Shown here piece after piece: positions 34,201-39,599 of a stretch of 64,000 nucleotides of DNA (positions within the stretch are counted from its first letter, which is position 1; each line of letters begins with the position of its first letter). The DNA lies in contig VSDK01000496.1 in assembly GCA_009767595.1 (NCBI GenBank), forward strand, positions 252,276 through 316,275, read 5' to 3'. Made by a program: the position numbers and the translations under genes. The DNA is from Symbiodinium kawagutii (Eukaryota; Sar; Dinophyceae; Suessiales; Symbiodiniaceae). The notes below the pieces were generated by a model. That model worked only from the letters and a program-made list of their open reading frames with translations, did no database searches and was not told the origin of the DNA.

Positions 34201-37200
34201 CCTCATTTCCTCAAAGAATTACTATTTTCCTTCCAAAACCTGGGGGGCCGCAGGTCAGCTGGGGCTTCAACAATGGTTATAGAGGTTGGAACCCACCTTA
34301 CAGGATTATTTGCAACGGTTATATTGCAGCTATCACCCCAACTGCAAATCCGGGGAATGAATGCTATGGATGAGAGACCTCAAAGTAGCATATAAGAATC
34401 GAGACGAAGATGGCTGGCAGGATGCTGATCAGCTTGGGAAGACTATCGTACCTTTCCGAAAGATTCGGAAAGCCGGGGACTGATATCTTTACCCTCTGGT
34501 AAACTGACCCGGAAGCTGAAAATCATAGTTTTTTATAAAGGTACACTCGTAAATCAGCTATTTCTAAGGTGGATTTTCCACTTGTAGGTTTCTGATATGG
34601 CTATGGGTCAAGCAGTTAACCAACCAGTATGGTGGAGAATTACCAACAAAACTATAGGGAAACGAATGGTTAGTGATAGGGGAACCAGGGGTACGGGACT
34701 CACAGCCATATGTATTCTGCAGGGATCTACAGGTCCGACCAAGATGGTTTTGGCCCAGCTGGGTTGACAGCACAGCTAGGCATCAACCTCCAGCAGATGA
34801 TCGCCAAGGCCATGGATGAGGTAATGGGAGGTAAATCCAACCAGCCTCTGGTAATCATCGAGTTTAGCTGGCAACTGACTGTGGATGTTGGATGATGAAT
34901 GGTGTAATCATCTTTGACAATGGTTTAATATCTAATGATGGGCTTAAGGATTTATGCTTAGTCTCTGATTATCAGCTACCTGCCGTGGAATGGTCCCCGT
35001 TCCCTTGCTGTTTACAGGCAAAATGGTTGGAATGCTCAGAGACTGGTGATCGGCAGTAGCTAGCCACCATGGTGGTGGCGGATAAACCAACCGGATTTAG
35101 TTGAGGTACCGGATTGCTTTTCACACTTCGATGGGCAGCGCTTATGGCAAGGCCTAGCCTTCCAGTTCCCTAGATAATAGGTAATCAGCCGATTTCTACC
35201 ATTGTTGTAGCTGGGGTTGTTTGCCAGTCCCTGCAATGGTGACTAGAATCATAGGGTATGGCAAGGTGAAGGACAGCAAATTTCACAAAAACTGACTCGA
35301 AATGATCTCCATGACTCATTTGGTGAAAATTCGATGCACTTCTGACTGCTGGTTGAGACGAGTTGGGGGCCCGAAAGGATGGTATCCCTGGACATCCCCT
35401 GACAAAAGTGGAATTAGGAGCTGGAGCCCCGCTGCAGTGCAGCATCTCATGGTCAGAAGTGGTGGATGTTGGGCGACTTCCAATGCGTGCGTAGTGCGTA
35501 GTGGTGACTGGTTGATGGGAGGTTATGGCAGGGGGGATCGAGTCCCTGCGACTTCAAAAGTTATAGGACTATCCGTTACGTCCTGACATATACCACCATG
35601 TTTTTTTCCTAGGTTCAACCGAAATGGAGTCCTGGAGAACCAGAGATTCAGACAACATATTTATGTGGAGAACCAGAACCTAGTTCAGATGGCTTTCCTG
35701 TGCAAAACCATGGGGTGCAAAATGCCACATCCAAAAGTAGTGGTTCTGGATCCCTGTATTTCTGCATGTTGGGGATGCTCACCTGCCGATTTTTTGCAGC
35801 CAGCTCGCCATGGACAGGTGAAACCCCAACTTGGGTGCACTGGACTGCCTACTTGGATATACATCCCCAGGGATCGTAACTGGTAAGATTCACCATGGTT
35901 AGTTTGGGGTTAGTTCAGCTGCCTGATATGGTTTATAGCCATTCCCACTTAAACATTCTTAATCACATCATTCTCAACCATTATCAACAGTAGTCTCCAC
36001 CATTATTAAGCATTTCTGTCCATTATTGACCATTCTTATCAACCATTCTGAGCCATTATTTTGAACCATTCTCAGCCAGCTCTATTCATTATTATATAAC
36101 AGGTTAACCATAGTGAACCATTAGTGAATAGAGCCATTAAGCATGGTTTATTGTGAATGGTTCATTCTATTCACAGAGTGATCATTATCAACTACGGTTG
36201 TGAGTTTCACTATGGTAAGTATGATTAATCATTATATAACTCTCAGCCATGATTACTAACCATTCTTAACCATTATTAACCATTCTTCCCTAATGCTCCA
36301 AGTAGCTTCTTAGAAGGTACTTGAACCCTAGAAACCAGCCCCAAGTACAGTCTCACAAGGTATTTGTAGGGCTTAACCATTATTAACTATCAGCCATGAT
36401 TCTTAACAATGTTTAGCCATTATTAACCATTCTTAACCAACATCATTATTAGCAATGATTATTAGCCATCATTATTGACCTCTTTTAACCATTATCAACC
36501 ATTTTTTTCCATTCTTAACCATTGTTAACCATTCTTATCCATTATTAACCAACATCTGTCCATGGTGATGAAATCTTCTGGTTCCCTTCAGGTCGCTCGC
36601 CAGGTGGACGAGGATCAGTTGGTGAAGGCCTTCCAACGCCTGGCCTTCGACACAACGCTGGCGACGACGGCTGCGGCACTGGGTGCCCTCATCGAAGCAG
36701 AGAAGGACCTGGGACATCGACAGCTGGCGGACTTCGTAGAGGAGTGTCACTGGGCGGTGGGTGGGTTGGTTGGTTGGTAGGGGATGGTACTTGACTTGTA
36801 GTCCTCAATTTTTCACTGGGTTTTTCTTGTTGAATCGGCGATGCTTGTCATGTCTTGGTGCCTGTGTCCGAGATTATGGGCGTAACAGGGGATAAGATCG
36901 TGGTTTCTGGAATTAGGGGACCCCCCCAAATCATCCAATATGGAACATTTCTATAAGTATACCAACCATAGCTTTGGTGTCCCAGATGGATTGAGAGACC
37001 CCCAGATGGATTGCTATAAACCACTGATTCCTTTGAATGACCTGCCACGACCAAGCATGGCAGTACTCCGTCAAGCGCCTCTGAGCAATTCTGATCATTG
37101 TTTCCCTGTCGAACCGGGTGTTGGCTGCCGGTCATCCCCCATCAGAATCATGGGAATGGTCATGTGTGTGTCTCTTATGAACACTTATTCACGGGTTGGA

Positions 37201-38149
37201 TACCCATCCTCTCTAGATCCCTATAAACGAAATCACGGGTTGAACAACCACCCCCATAGTTGATACAGATAATCGTTTCCTTTGAACAAAAACAGCAGTA
37301 TTCAGCCAGAATTTGGCAAAGCTGGTTGGGAGACTTATATGGCTGGTGGTGTGATTCACATTTTTAATTTCCACTAGTAATCATTAGCAAATGATTGATT
37401 GACAAGCATATTTTTCACAGGGGTTGAAATCACCAACCAGATATATGGTGGTTTCTCAAAATGGGGATACCTCCAAAAAATGCTTGGAGTTTATTCTATT
37501 TGCTACAAATGGTCTATACCTGGATGATAACTGGAAAAGGTCCCCTGTGGCTTCAGAAATCACCAGATGGTTATTTGTTCACCATTATTTAACTTATATA
37601 AGGCTATACTTGTTAACCCCTATTAGCGGATAGTCATTGTATAGTAACCCTAGTTTGAGAAATGAATTGTTGACAAGTTGCACATGATCTCGTAATGGTG
37701 AACTGGCGGACAGCTGTGTTTTTGGTTGCTCGCTGTCCCCTTTTACTAAGCCATCCATGAACTCTCCATGAAGCCCATCCAGTAATCATTCCTTGAGCAG
37801 AGTAACATCCCATCACCCAATACCAGCGATTCCAATCCATGAAATATTCATTACTTGGATGTGCACCCCCACTTTGCATGTGGTCACCAACCATGGTTTC
37901 CAGGGGTTATAAGCTACCTGACAGGGCTTTTAACCATGGTTATAATCCTAGGTGCGCATCCAAAAAGCATAGCAGCACAGTACTATGCCATCCCAGTATC
38001 ATCAGCCAACCCAAGCCTCTCAACTTCGAGGTCTCCTGCTGCCACACCCCTGGCCCACCGCGAATGTACCAGAGCCCTCCAAGCCGGCACTGCCCTTATG
38101 GTGTCGGGAGGGCGAGATGGAGGCAAGGGGTGGATGCAAGCAAGCCTGA
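13237..38149 (+). CDS. Sterol 3-beta-glucosyltransferase-like gene, 12 exons
   Basis: The predicted enzyme transfers glucose from UDP-glucose to the 3-OH of a membrane sterol (GT1 family, UGT80/ATG26 type). Twelve plus-strand exons join in consistent phase to 1440 bp, 479 codons plus stop, close to the usual size of the catalytic region. In order they give MACLRV..GTRG / DVQPFLALSLELQ / FHRMPG..FQPDVLVGHPS / FVPLIVVAEAMSVPLINAL / LRQKWNLRP / FADAPKGYAVPEELVQF..KPLYIG / FGSL / VMAGGWAGL / PHDWLLPRC, HHGGAGTVAAVCRAG, DQPWW / a Gly-Pro-Leu-rich link / an ALGALIEAEKDLG helix / a short tail. These match the nucleotide-sugar binding fold in order. The start ATG is preceded in frame by TAG at 13195. 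No membrane helix or PH/GRAM domain is seen. Exons 4-5 and 12 are the weakest joins. Introns run from 973 to 7901 bp, and intron 2 contains another gene. Confidence 0.8.
13551..13659 (+). mobile_element. Family-B inverted-repeat element
   Basis: It runs from ATATGGTGGTTTGTCAAAA to CCTATTTTGAGAAAGACCCATAT, 109 bp, and lies inside intron 1 of the glucosyltransferase gene. Its right-hand interior GATGATTTGGGGGGTCCCC is shared with the copies at 16.1, 43.0 and 51.5 kb. Confidence 0.75.
14255..14360 (+). CDS. Glucosyltransferase exon 2 (DVQPF...HRVAI)
   Basis: After TTTTAG the frame reads DVQPFLALSLELQRRKHRVA and on to CCPACC, completing GTRGDVQPF and the following helix-strand of the N-terminal Rossmann fold. 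It ends in phase 1 at a GC donor (GCTGGG). The spacing from HRV to the RFH of exon 3 equals that usual in the family, so probably no exon is missing. Confidence 0.75.
15060..15345 (+). repeat. Dispersed (A)ATAGTGCTA iterations
   Basis: About nine copies of AGTGCT within an ATAGTGCTAtt context, spaced unevenly by 10-60 bp. Non-coding and not a clean tandem array. Confidence 0.6.
16087..16194 (+). mobile_element. Family-B inverted-repeat element
   Basis: Starts ATATGGTGGTGTATCAAAAT and ends CCCTATTTTGAGAAACACCCATAT; 108 bp. GGGAGCCCCAAAAATG lies next to the left end and GATGATTTGGGGTACCCC next to the right end, as in other copies. Confidence 0.8.
16928..17036 (-). mobile_element. Family-B inverted-repeat element, reverse
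   Basis: ATATAGGTGTTTCTCAAAAT at the left and TTTTGAGAAACCATCATAT at the right; 109 bp. The interior is inverted compared with the 16087 copy: GGGGTACCCCCAAGTCATC lies left and TTTTTGGGGCTCCC right. Confidence 0.8.
17414..17848 (+). CDS. Open frame upstream of ankyrin gene, unknown
   Basis: A 144-codon plus frame that ends with TAG at 17846. It has no recognised domain; its C-terminal part is Ser/Lys/Arg-rich with a Cys-Pro-x-Cys. It is in the same frame as the ankyrin gene, from which it is separated by TAG and a TAA near 17930. It might be a 5' part of that transcription unit or chance. A 76-codon minus frame overlaps it. Confidence 0.3.
   Translation: MMTAVPTDTGGIKLAQWGQLSSYHQSLHGYKTSGETSKNLRETWKGRLTSLWWHAFRLSHDSFGLFTMAHLKVPDALSMLIINERDGLISRRVVGDSYPRQLTRTNGFLLVDHGNSGSSSAVRLRKHKTAKGFRCPECQATSAR
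17945..19489 (+). CDS. Ubiquitin-like + 12 ankyrin-repeat protein
   Basis: An intronless gene of 514 codons. Residues 1-75 resemble a ubiquitin-like fold: a first strand, Ser-Gly-Glu turn, then LGIPRFRQRLLVEDGS in the position of ubiquitin's GIPPDQQRL, and IQLVLL as the last strand. A linker (about 76-115) leads into 12 ankyrin repeats (about 117-512) with the consensus SPLWAAS..GHLEVVRLLIEAGADKNQ. Most repeats are 34 residues instead of the canonical 33, with an extra residue in the ATTDNG turn. The repeats are nearly identical at the DNA level. The frame ends abruptly after AGADNI with TGA, without a capping repeat. The expected role is protein-protein binding; no enzyme domain is visible. 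It lies in intron 2 of the glucosyltransferase gene on the same strand. ATG 17945 is the first start after an in-frame TAA near 17930. Confidence 0.93.
   Translation: MEVCSAISGETLAFCNADDLDGSAKAVKQLLRTQLGIPRFRQRLLVEDGSRVIPDDEAVLALSTVKIQLVLLEFQQIEGGPAAQETLSACRDNRADTLEEFLKRPINPELSDEQGRRLLHHAAESGHLEPVKLLLEADSEKNASDNQGMTPLWMASHEGHLEVVQLLIEAGADENKATDDGMSPLWVASAQGHLEIVRLLIEAGADKNQGTIDNGTSPLWAASDGGHLEVVRLLIEAGAAKNHATTDHGWSPLWVASSRGHLEVVRLLMEAGADKNQARTDNGVPPLSIACGHGHLEVVRLLIKADADKNQGTTDAGLSPLWIASSAGQLEVVRLLIEACADKNQTATDNGTSPLWAASAQGHLEIVRLLIKAGADKNQGTIGNGAPPLWAASTQDHPEVVRLLIEAGADKNQATTDNGVSPLLAASFHGHLEVVRVLIEAGAEKNQATTDNGGSPLWIASFCGHCEIVRFLIQAGADKNQATTDNGASPLWIASDQGHLEIVRLLIEAGADNI
18290..19485 (+). 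repeat. 102-bp tandem repeat coding for ankyrin units
   Basis: Twelve in-frame units, mostly 102 bp, with strongly conserved GGTCACCTTGAAGTAGT and GAAGCTGGTGCTGACAAGAA blocks. The similarity suggests recent unit duplication or gene conversion. Confidence 0.9.
21041..21112. repeat. (TA)n-rich microsatellite
   Basis: Alternating TATATATA blocks interrupted by TCTA and CATA units. Confidence 0.9.
21293..21414 (+). mobile_element. Family-A inverted-repeat element, copy 2
   Basis: ATATGGCTATAGGTCAATATT at the left and TTTTGACCCACAGCCATAT at the right; 122 bp. The interior blocks CATAGGGAAAACAATGGTTA and GGGGTACAGGG are shared with the copies at 23.7 and 43.1 kb. Confidence 0.85.
21781..21925 (+). 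repeat. GTT/GGT/GCT trinucleotide-rich tract
   Basis: Imperfect TTG, GGT and CTG triplets that give spurious Gly/Val/Ala- or Cys/Trp-rich reading frames. A similar but shorter tract lies at 22145-22215, directly before glucosyltransferase exon 3. Confidence 0.85.
22262..22354 (+). CDS. Glucosyltransferase exon 3
   Basis: After ATTGGAG the frame reads RFHRMPGINPADEVYDFVQD and FQPDVLVGHP. It matches the G-x-R-F...G and PDLVVAHP strand of the family. The exon ends in phase 1 at a GT donor (GTACCT). The next exon continues S-FVPLIVVAEA, which restores the HPS..VAEA motif. An alternative acceptor lies at 22282. Confidence 0.7.
22355..23553. other. Glucosyltransferase intron 3
   Basis: Contains a 109-codon plus ORF at 22603-22932 overlapped by a 113-codon minus ORF, neither with a motif, and a diverged reverse family-A copy at about 23363-23485. 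Confidence 0.6.
23363..23485 (-). mobile_element. Family-A element, reverse and diverged
   Basis: Starts TGGCAGTGGGTCAAAACC, carries GTACCCCTGGTTCCCC and CCATTGTTTTCCC, and ends ATATTGAGCC...CTATGGCC. This is the reverse complement order of copies 1 and 2. Confidence 0.6.
23554..23628 (+). CDS. Glucosyltransferase exon 4 (VAEAMSVPLI)
   Basis: Starts after CCCACGAG in the phase required by exon 3 and reads FVPLIVVAEAMSVPLINALF followed by MPLG. This is the family's VAEALGVPLV..F.MPW strand-helix. The phase-consistent end is a GC donor (GCGAGG). A GT at 23634 would end it in phase 0, which does not fit exon 5, so an extra exon is possible between the two. Confidence 0.7.
23684..23805 (+). mobile_element. 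Family-A inverted-repeat element, copy 4
   Basis: The clearest copy: ATATGGCTATGGGTCAA at the left and the exact inverse TTGACCCATAGCCATAT at the right; 122 bp. It begins 55 bp after the proposed end of exon 4. Confidence 0.9.
24800..25035 (+). CDS. Possible extra exon of the glucosyltransferase
   Basis: A plus frame stays open from an acceptor-like ATACCCAAG through a CTAACTTCCCTTCAG stretch to a TAG at about 25037. It includes the segment PLEAHKLFWDMYISAEDPW. Families of this type have an aromatic LFW helix at this place between exons 4 and 5. The direct 4-to-5 join is already phase-consistent, so this is only a candidate. Confidence 0.25.
25651..25794 (+). CDS. Glucosyltransferase exon 5
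   Basis: After GTGGTTGCAG it reads DSSVSWLPRVQEFQHLQLLR, then QKWNLRP and on to EEITGFAVGL. The RQKWNLRP segment corresponds to the NRFRRKLGLPP helix of the family. The phase-consistent end is a GC donor (GCACAG) at 25795, giving GLS-HLLSEP with exon 6. A stronger-looking GTGAGG lies 7 bp further but breaks the frame. Confidence 0.6.
26059..26157 (+). mobile_element. Family-A element, internally deleted
   Basis: AAATGGCTATGGGTCAATATT to TTTTGACCCACAGCCAAAT, 99 bp. The GGGAAAACAATGGTTA block present in other copies is missing. Confidence 0.8.
26201..26333 (-). mobile_element. Family-A element, reverse
   Basis: ATATGGCTATGGGTCAAAACC at the left and GCTTGACCCATAGCCATAT at the right; 133 bp. 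The interior is inverted relative to copy 4. Confidence 0.85.
26458..26574. mobile_element. Family-C inverted-repeat element
   Basis: Left end GTACACTCCGGTGATCTAAC, right end CTATGTTAGATCACCAGAG followed by GGTAC: near-perfect inverse ends over 24 bp; 117 bp in total. Inside, AAAATCACCAT and GGTGGATTTTCC form a second inverted pair. Related copies lie near 16.64, 34.49 and 43.81 kb. Confidence 0.8.
28079..28201 (-). mobile_element. Family-A element, reverse, next to exon 6
   Basis: ATATGGCTGTGGGTCAAAACC to GCTTGACCCATAGCCATAT, 123 bp. It ends 49 bp before exon 6 of the glucosyltransferase gene. Confidence 0.85.
28208..28239 (+). other. Stable hairpin upstream of exon 6
   Basis: TGGAAAATCTTGG, a 7-base loop TTCGACT, then CCAAGATTTCCA. 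The arms pair over 12 bp with one bulged A. The TTGGTTCGACTCCAAG core imitates a tRNA T-arm, but no tRNA body surrounds it. Confidence 0.7.
28251..28400 (+). CDS. Glucosyltransferase exon 6 (KPLYIG)
   Basis: An in-frame TGA at 28247 and the AG at 28249-28250 fix the start. It reads HLLSEPCDLRWEFPLARQTG, then FADAPKGYAVPEELVQFMQG and DTKPLYI. It corresponds to the family's SPHLLPRPSDW..TGYWFLD..YEPPEDLAAFL..PPVYIG. The join I-G-FGSL to exon 7 requires the intron to start at GC (GCTCCT), since the next exon opens with GT-TTC-GGC. Confidence 0.82.
28401..29419. other. Glucosyltransferase intron 6
   Basis: Holds overlapping plus and minus ORFs at 28490-28756 and 28368-28772 without motifs, and a (CACCA/CAACC)-rich block at 29095-29345 just before exon 7. 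GGTGGCTCCCCGGTGGCTC short repeats lie at 29350-29385. Confidence 0.55.
29420..29510 (+). CDS. Glucosyltransferase exon 7 (GFGSL)
   Basis: After GCGCCCCAG it supplies the last two bases of Gly and then FGSLCVGDCTKATQKVIRAL and MKASLGRAA. It is the GFGSM..T..V..AL segment that starts the C-terminal nucleotide-sugar domain. It ends in phase 2 at a GC donor (GCTCGC). Confidence 0.8.
29515..30010 (+). repeat. GGTTGGTGG/TTAACCTTGGTG low-complexity block
   Basis: A G/T-skewed stretch directly after exon 7, built from TTGGTTGGTGG and four TTTAACCTTGGTG-type units (29560-29650). It is roughly complementary to the CCAACCACC-rich block upstream of the exon. Confidence 0.7.
30345..30476 (+). CDS. Unplaced coding-like island in intron 7
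   Basis: The frame SNDEIAPQQLFSNLMPLGPV, then MEAELVAGLIPWEDELM, runs up to a GT donor (GTCAGC). Its phases do not let it sit between exons 7 and 8 of the glucosyltransferase as a constitutive exon. It is an alternative exon, another gene or chance. Confidence 0.25.
31100..31370. repeat. Palindrome-rich block, CCATGG/AGGTGGCTTAT units
   Basis: Repeated CAGGTGGCTTATAACCCC, ACCATGG..TACAA and AAGGTAGGTTGTAAC words in both orientations, ending just before exon 8. Related words recur near 37.9 and 53.1 kb. Confidence 0.55.
31400..31552 (+). CDS. Glucosyltransferase exon 8 (GGWAGL)
   Basis: After the pyrimidine-rich CTTCTATTCCAG the frame runs through TSAPLRCVMAGGWAGLSPEH and KELRGMKQW. RCVMAGGWAGL is the family's RAVLSSGWAGL strand. 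It ends in phase 2 at a GC donor (GCGGGT). The start could instead be at 31421 or 31425, in the same phase. The stretch after GWAGL is longer than usual for the family. Confidence 0.7.
31570..31765. repeat. TAATCCCCTAGA repeats, direct and inverted
   Basis: Several TAATCCCCTAGA words, AACTGTTAAT and its inverse, and a closing inverted TCTAGGGGATTATGAAGGTG. They form nested palindromes immediately after exon 8. Confidence 0.75.
32282..32385. mobile_element. Family-E inverted-repeat element, copy 2
   Basis: CGGGTATGCCAAGCCATAGT at the left and TTTTGGCACATACCCAT at the right; 104 bp. The interior AAAACCA.TAGTTTCGTAGT aligns with copy 1 at 4.5 kb. Confidence 0.6.
33233..33439 (+). CDS. Glucosyltransferase exon 9 (HHGGAGT)
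   Basis: The most diagnostic exon. After CAAGTCTCCCAG it reads FASSHVFSLSAAPHDWLLPR, CCGAVHHGGAGTVAAVCRAG, then GILPVAWDQPWWAEHMEAMG and VGTLV. PHDWL, HHGGAGT and DQPWW are the UDP-sugar binding signature of sterol glucosyltransferases and related GT1 enzymes. It ends in phase 2 at a canonical donor, GTGAGT. A CAACCCATAGCC-rich block precedes it and a GGTTGATGATGG-rich block follows. Confidence 0.9.
33440..34732. other. Glucosyltransferase intron 9
   Basis: The first 450 bp are TGGTTGATGATGG-type sequence. A diverged family-C element lies at about 34489-34594, followed by the family-A element at 34595-34711, 21 bp before exon 10. Confidence 0.6.
34595..34711 (+). mobile_element. Family-A inverted-repeat element, copy 8
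   Basis: ATATGGCTATGGGTCAAGCA at the left and GGGACTCACAGCCATAT at the right; 117 bp. It sits between a family-C element and exon 10 of the glucosyltransferase. Confidence 0.8.
34733..34820 (+). CDS. Glucosyltransferase exon 10
   Basis: After ATCTACAG one base completes Thr of exon 9, then SDQDGFGPAGLTAQLGINLQ and QMIAKAMDE follow. It corresponds to GPxPLPRKKLTAERLAxAI after the DQPxW motif. It ends in phase 0 at GTAATG. Phases match on both sides. Confidence 0.7.
35935..36560 (+). repeat. AACCATTATT/CCATTCTT low-complexity block
   Basis: About 600 bp of degenerate ACCATTATTAACCATTCTTA units on the plus strand. It ends at the acceptor of exon 11. Confidence 0.85.
36592..36760 (+). CDS. Glucosyltransferase exon 11
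   Basis: After GTTCCCTTCAG, in phase 0, it reads VARQVDEDQLVKAFQRLAFD, then AAALGALIEAEKDLGHRQLA and DFVEECHWAV. This is the C-terminal helix pair (A..LG..I.AEDG..A...IE) of the family. The donor is GTGGGT at 36761 (phase 1) or the overlapping GT at 36757. A short GGTTGGTTGG run follows. Confidence 0.78.
36761..38030. other. Glucosyltransferase intron 11
   Basis: Contains half family-B ends (36895-36945, 37444-37475, 37640-37660) and a GACAAGCATATTTTTCACAG...CACCAACCAGAT word that recurs at 31.9 and 53.6 kb. No gene seen. Confidence 0.5.
38031..38149 (+). CDS. Glucosyltransferase exon 12 (end), tentative
   Basis: After CAACTTCGAG two bases complete Gly of exon 11, then LLLPHPWPTANVPEPSKPAL and a short acidic tail lead to TGA at 38147. 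This part lies outside the conserved domain, so only phase, composition and position between a C/A-rich and a G/T-rich block support it. Two other plus frames are open here. If it is wrong, the true end lies elsewhere. Confidence 0.4.
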
Positions 38150-38599
38150 CGAATCAATGATTGGTTGGTCAGTTGGTTGGATGTTTGGATGGATGGATAG
38201 TTAAGCTGAGAGTAACAAACATTAACCATCTACAAATAGATCCATATATGTAAATATATGTATTACATCAACTATATGATCTACCAGCTGTAGTTGCTGG
38301 GTGTAAGCAACTACAAAAGTCGCAAGCTATATCATCCACGAGCTTCATCCAGCTGCCACTTCACTGCCGCTCTTGAGCTGAGATGTGAGCACAGCTGGGG
38401 ATAACTTTAAGAAAAACATCGCAGCGGTGGAACGGTAGAACGAAATAGAACATATATCTACACACATATTTACTGTATGTACACTTTCGTTTTATGCATC
38501 TATGTGTATGGCCTATTATTTCCTGAGAAATTCATCTATGTACATGTATGTGCTACAAATGCGTTGATTCATTTATGACTCATGTACATGTAGAAATAT

Positions 38600-39060
38600 C
38601 AACCAGGGTCCCCAGTTGTCAGTGACCTTCTGCTGGCAAAATGGAAGGTGCAGAGGGCCTCGCTGGGTGGCGCATGAGGGCAGAACGTCCCGCAACCTGC
38701 CTGACCTGGTGGGTCAGCAATGGTTGCGGTTCGCATTTTTGGGTCCATGGTTTCCAACTTCTGGGGAGACCGATTTGCTGGGCCAAGGCTGGGCCCCAGC
38801 CACTGGGCGTTGAAGCCAGCCCGATTTTTGTTGCGAGCGAGCTCGCTGCACGTTGTACAGACAGCGCTGATTCATGTCGCTGCGCAGCAAAGTTTGATCA
38901 ATTTCTCACTTTTGTTGAAAGTGTGATTGGCTGTAAAGAAAGATGTATCCAAGCAGCGGCGATCAGGCTACCTTGGACCATTTGGGGGTTCCCGTTTAAA
39001 TGGTCTCATCTCCAGAGCTGCCAACGTTTGCCGTGTTCATGTTTCCCCGGAGGTTGAAGC
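38600..39060 (+). CDS. Multi-frame open island, unknown
   Basis: GC-richer than its surroundings, with long open frames in two or three plus frames (138, 68 and 65 codons). The 138-codon frame has Cys-rich parts. None shows a motif. It could be a decayed or spliced coding region. Confidence 0.25.
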
Positions 39061-39094
39061 AGGACAACATCATGTGGCTTCTGGTAGTCCCTGG

Positions 39095-39225
39095 CAAGGA
39101 AAAATCCACCAAACCAGCTATACATCGCCCATTTTTGATAGGAAACCAGCTATAAAACCACCATAGAAACCAACTATAAATGCTATAAATGGCGGATTTT
39201 CCATTGCCAGGGGCTACCCGGAGAT
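39095..39225. mobile_element. Family-C-like inverted-repeat element
   Basis: Left CCCTGGCAAGGAAAAATCCACC, right GGCGGATTTTCCATTGCCAGGGG: inverted ends over about 20 bp, with AAACCAGCTATA-type repeats between. Confidence 0.55.
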
Positions 39226-39599
39226 CATGGGCAGCCAGGGTGCTGATCCGCCAGCTCCTTGCTTCCGTCCTGAATTCAGGCTCAGTAGGAGGATGCGTCA
39301 TGAATTCCTTGGGGGAACAGGCACAATGGTACAAGGGACCGGACCCCCCCAACAGTTCGATTCATTGGTTAAGATTCGCCAATGAAGAAGCTGGTTATAT
39401 CTACCACAAATGCTATGGAATTCCAACACTCCACACAACTGCGACTAAATCAGGCTATGTTCCAAGTTACCCTCAGGACAGGAACAAAACAAAGAGTTTT
39501 TGACCAACTTTCTCAAAGGATTTCAGTCTTTTCTTTTATGCAACAAATTTGTACTGGTTGTCAAAGGCCTTTGCTCATCTTCCATTGTCCATGATGAAC

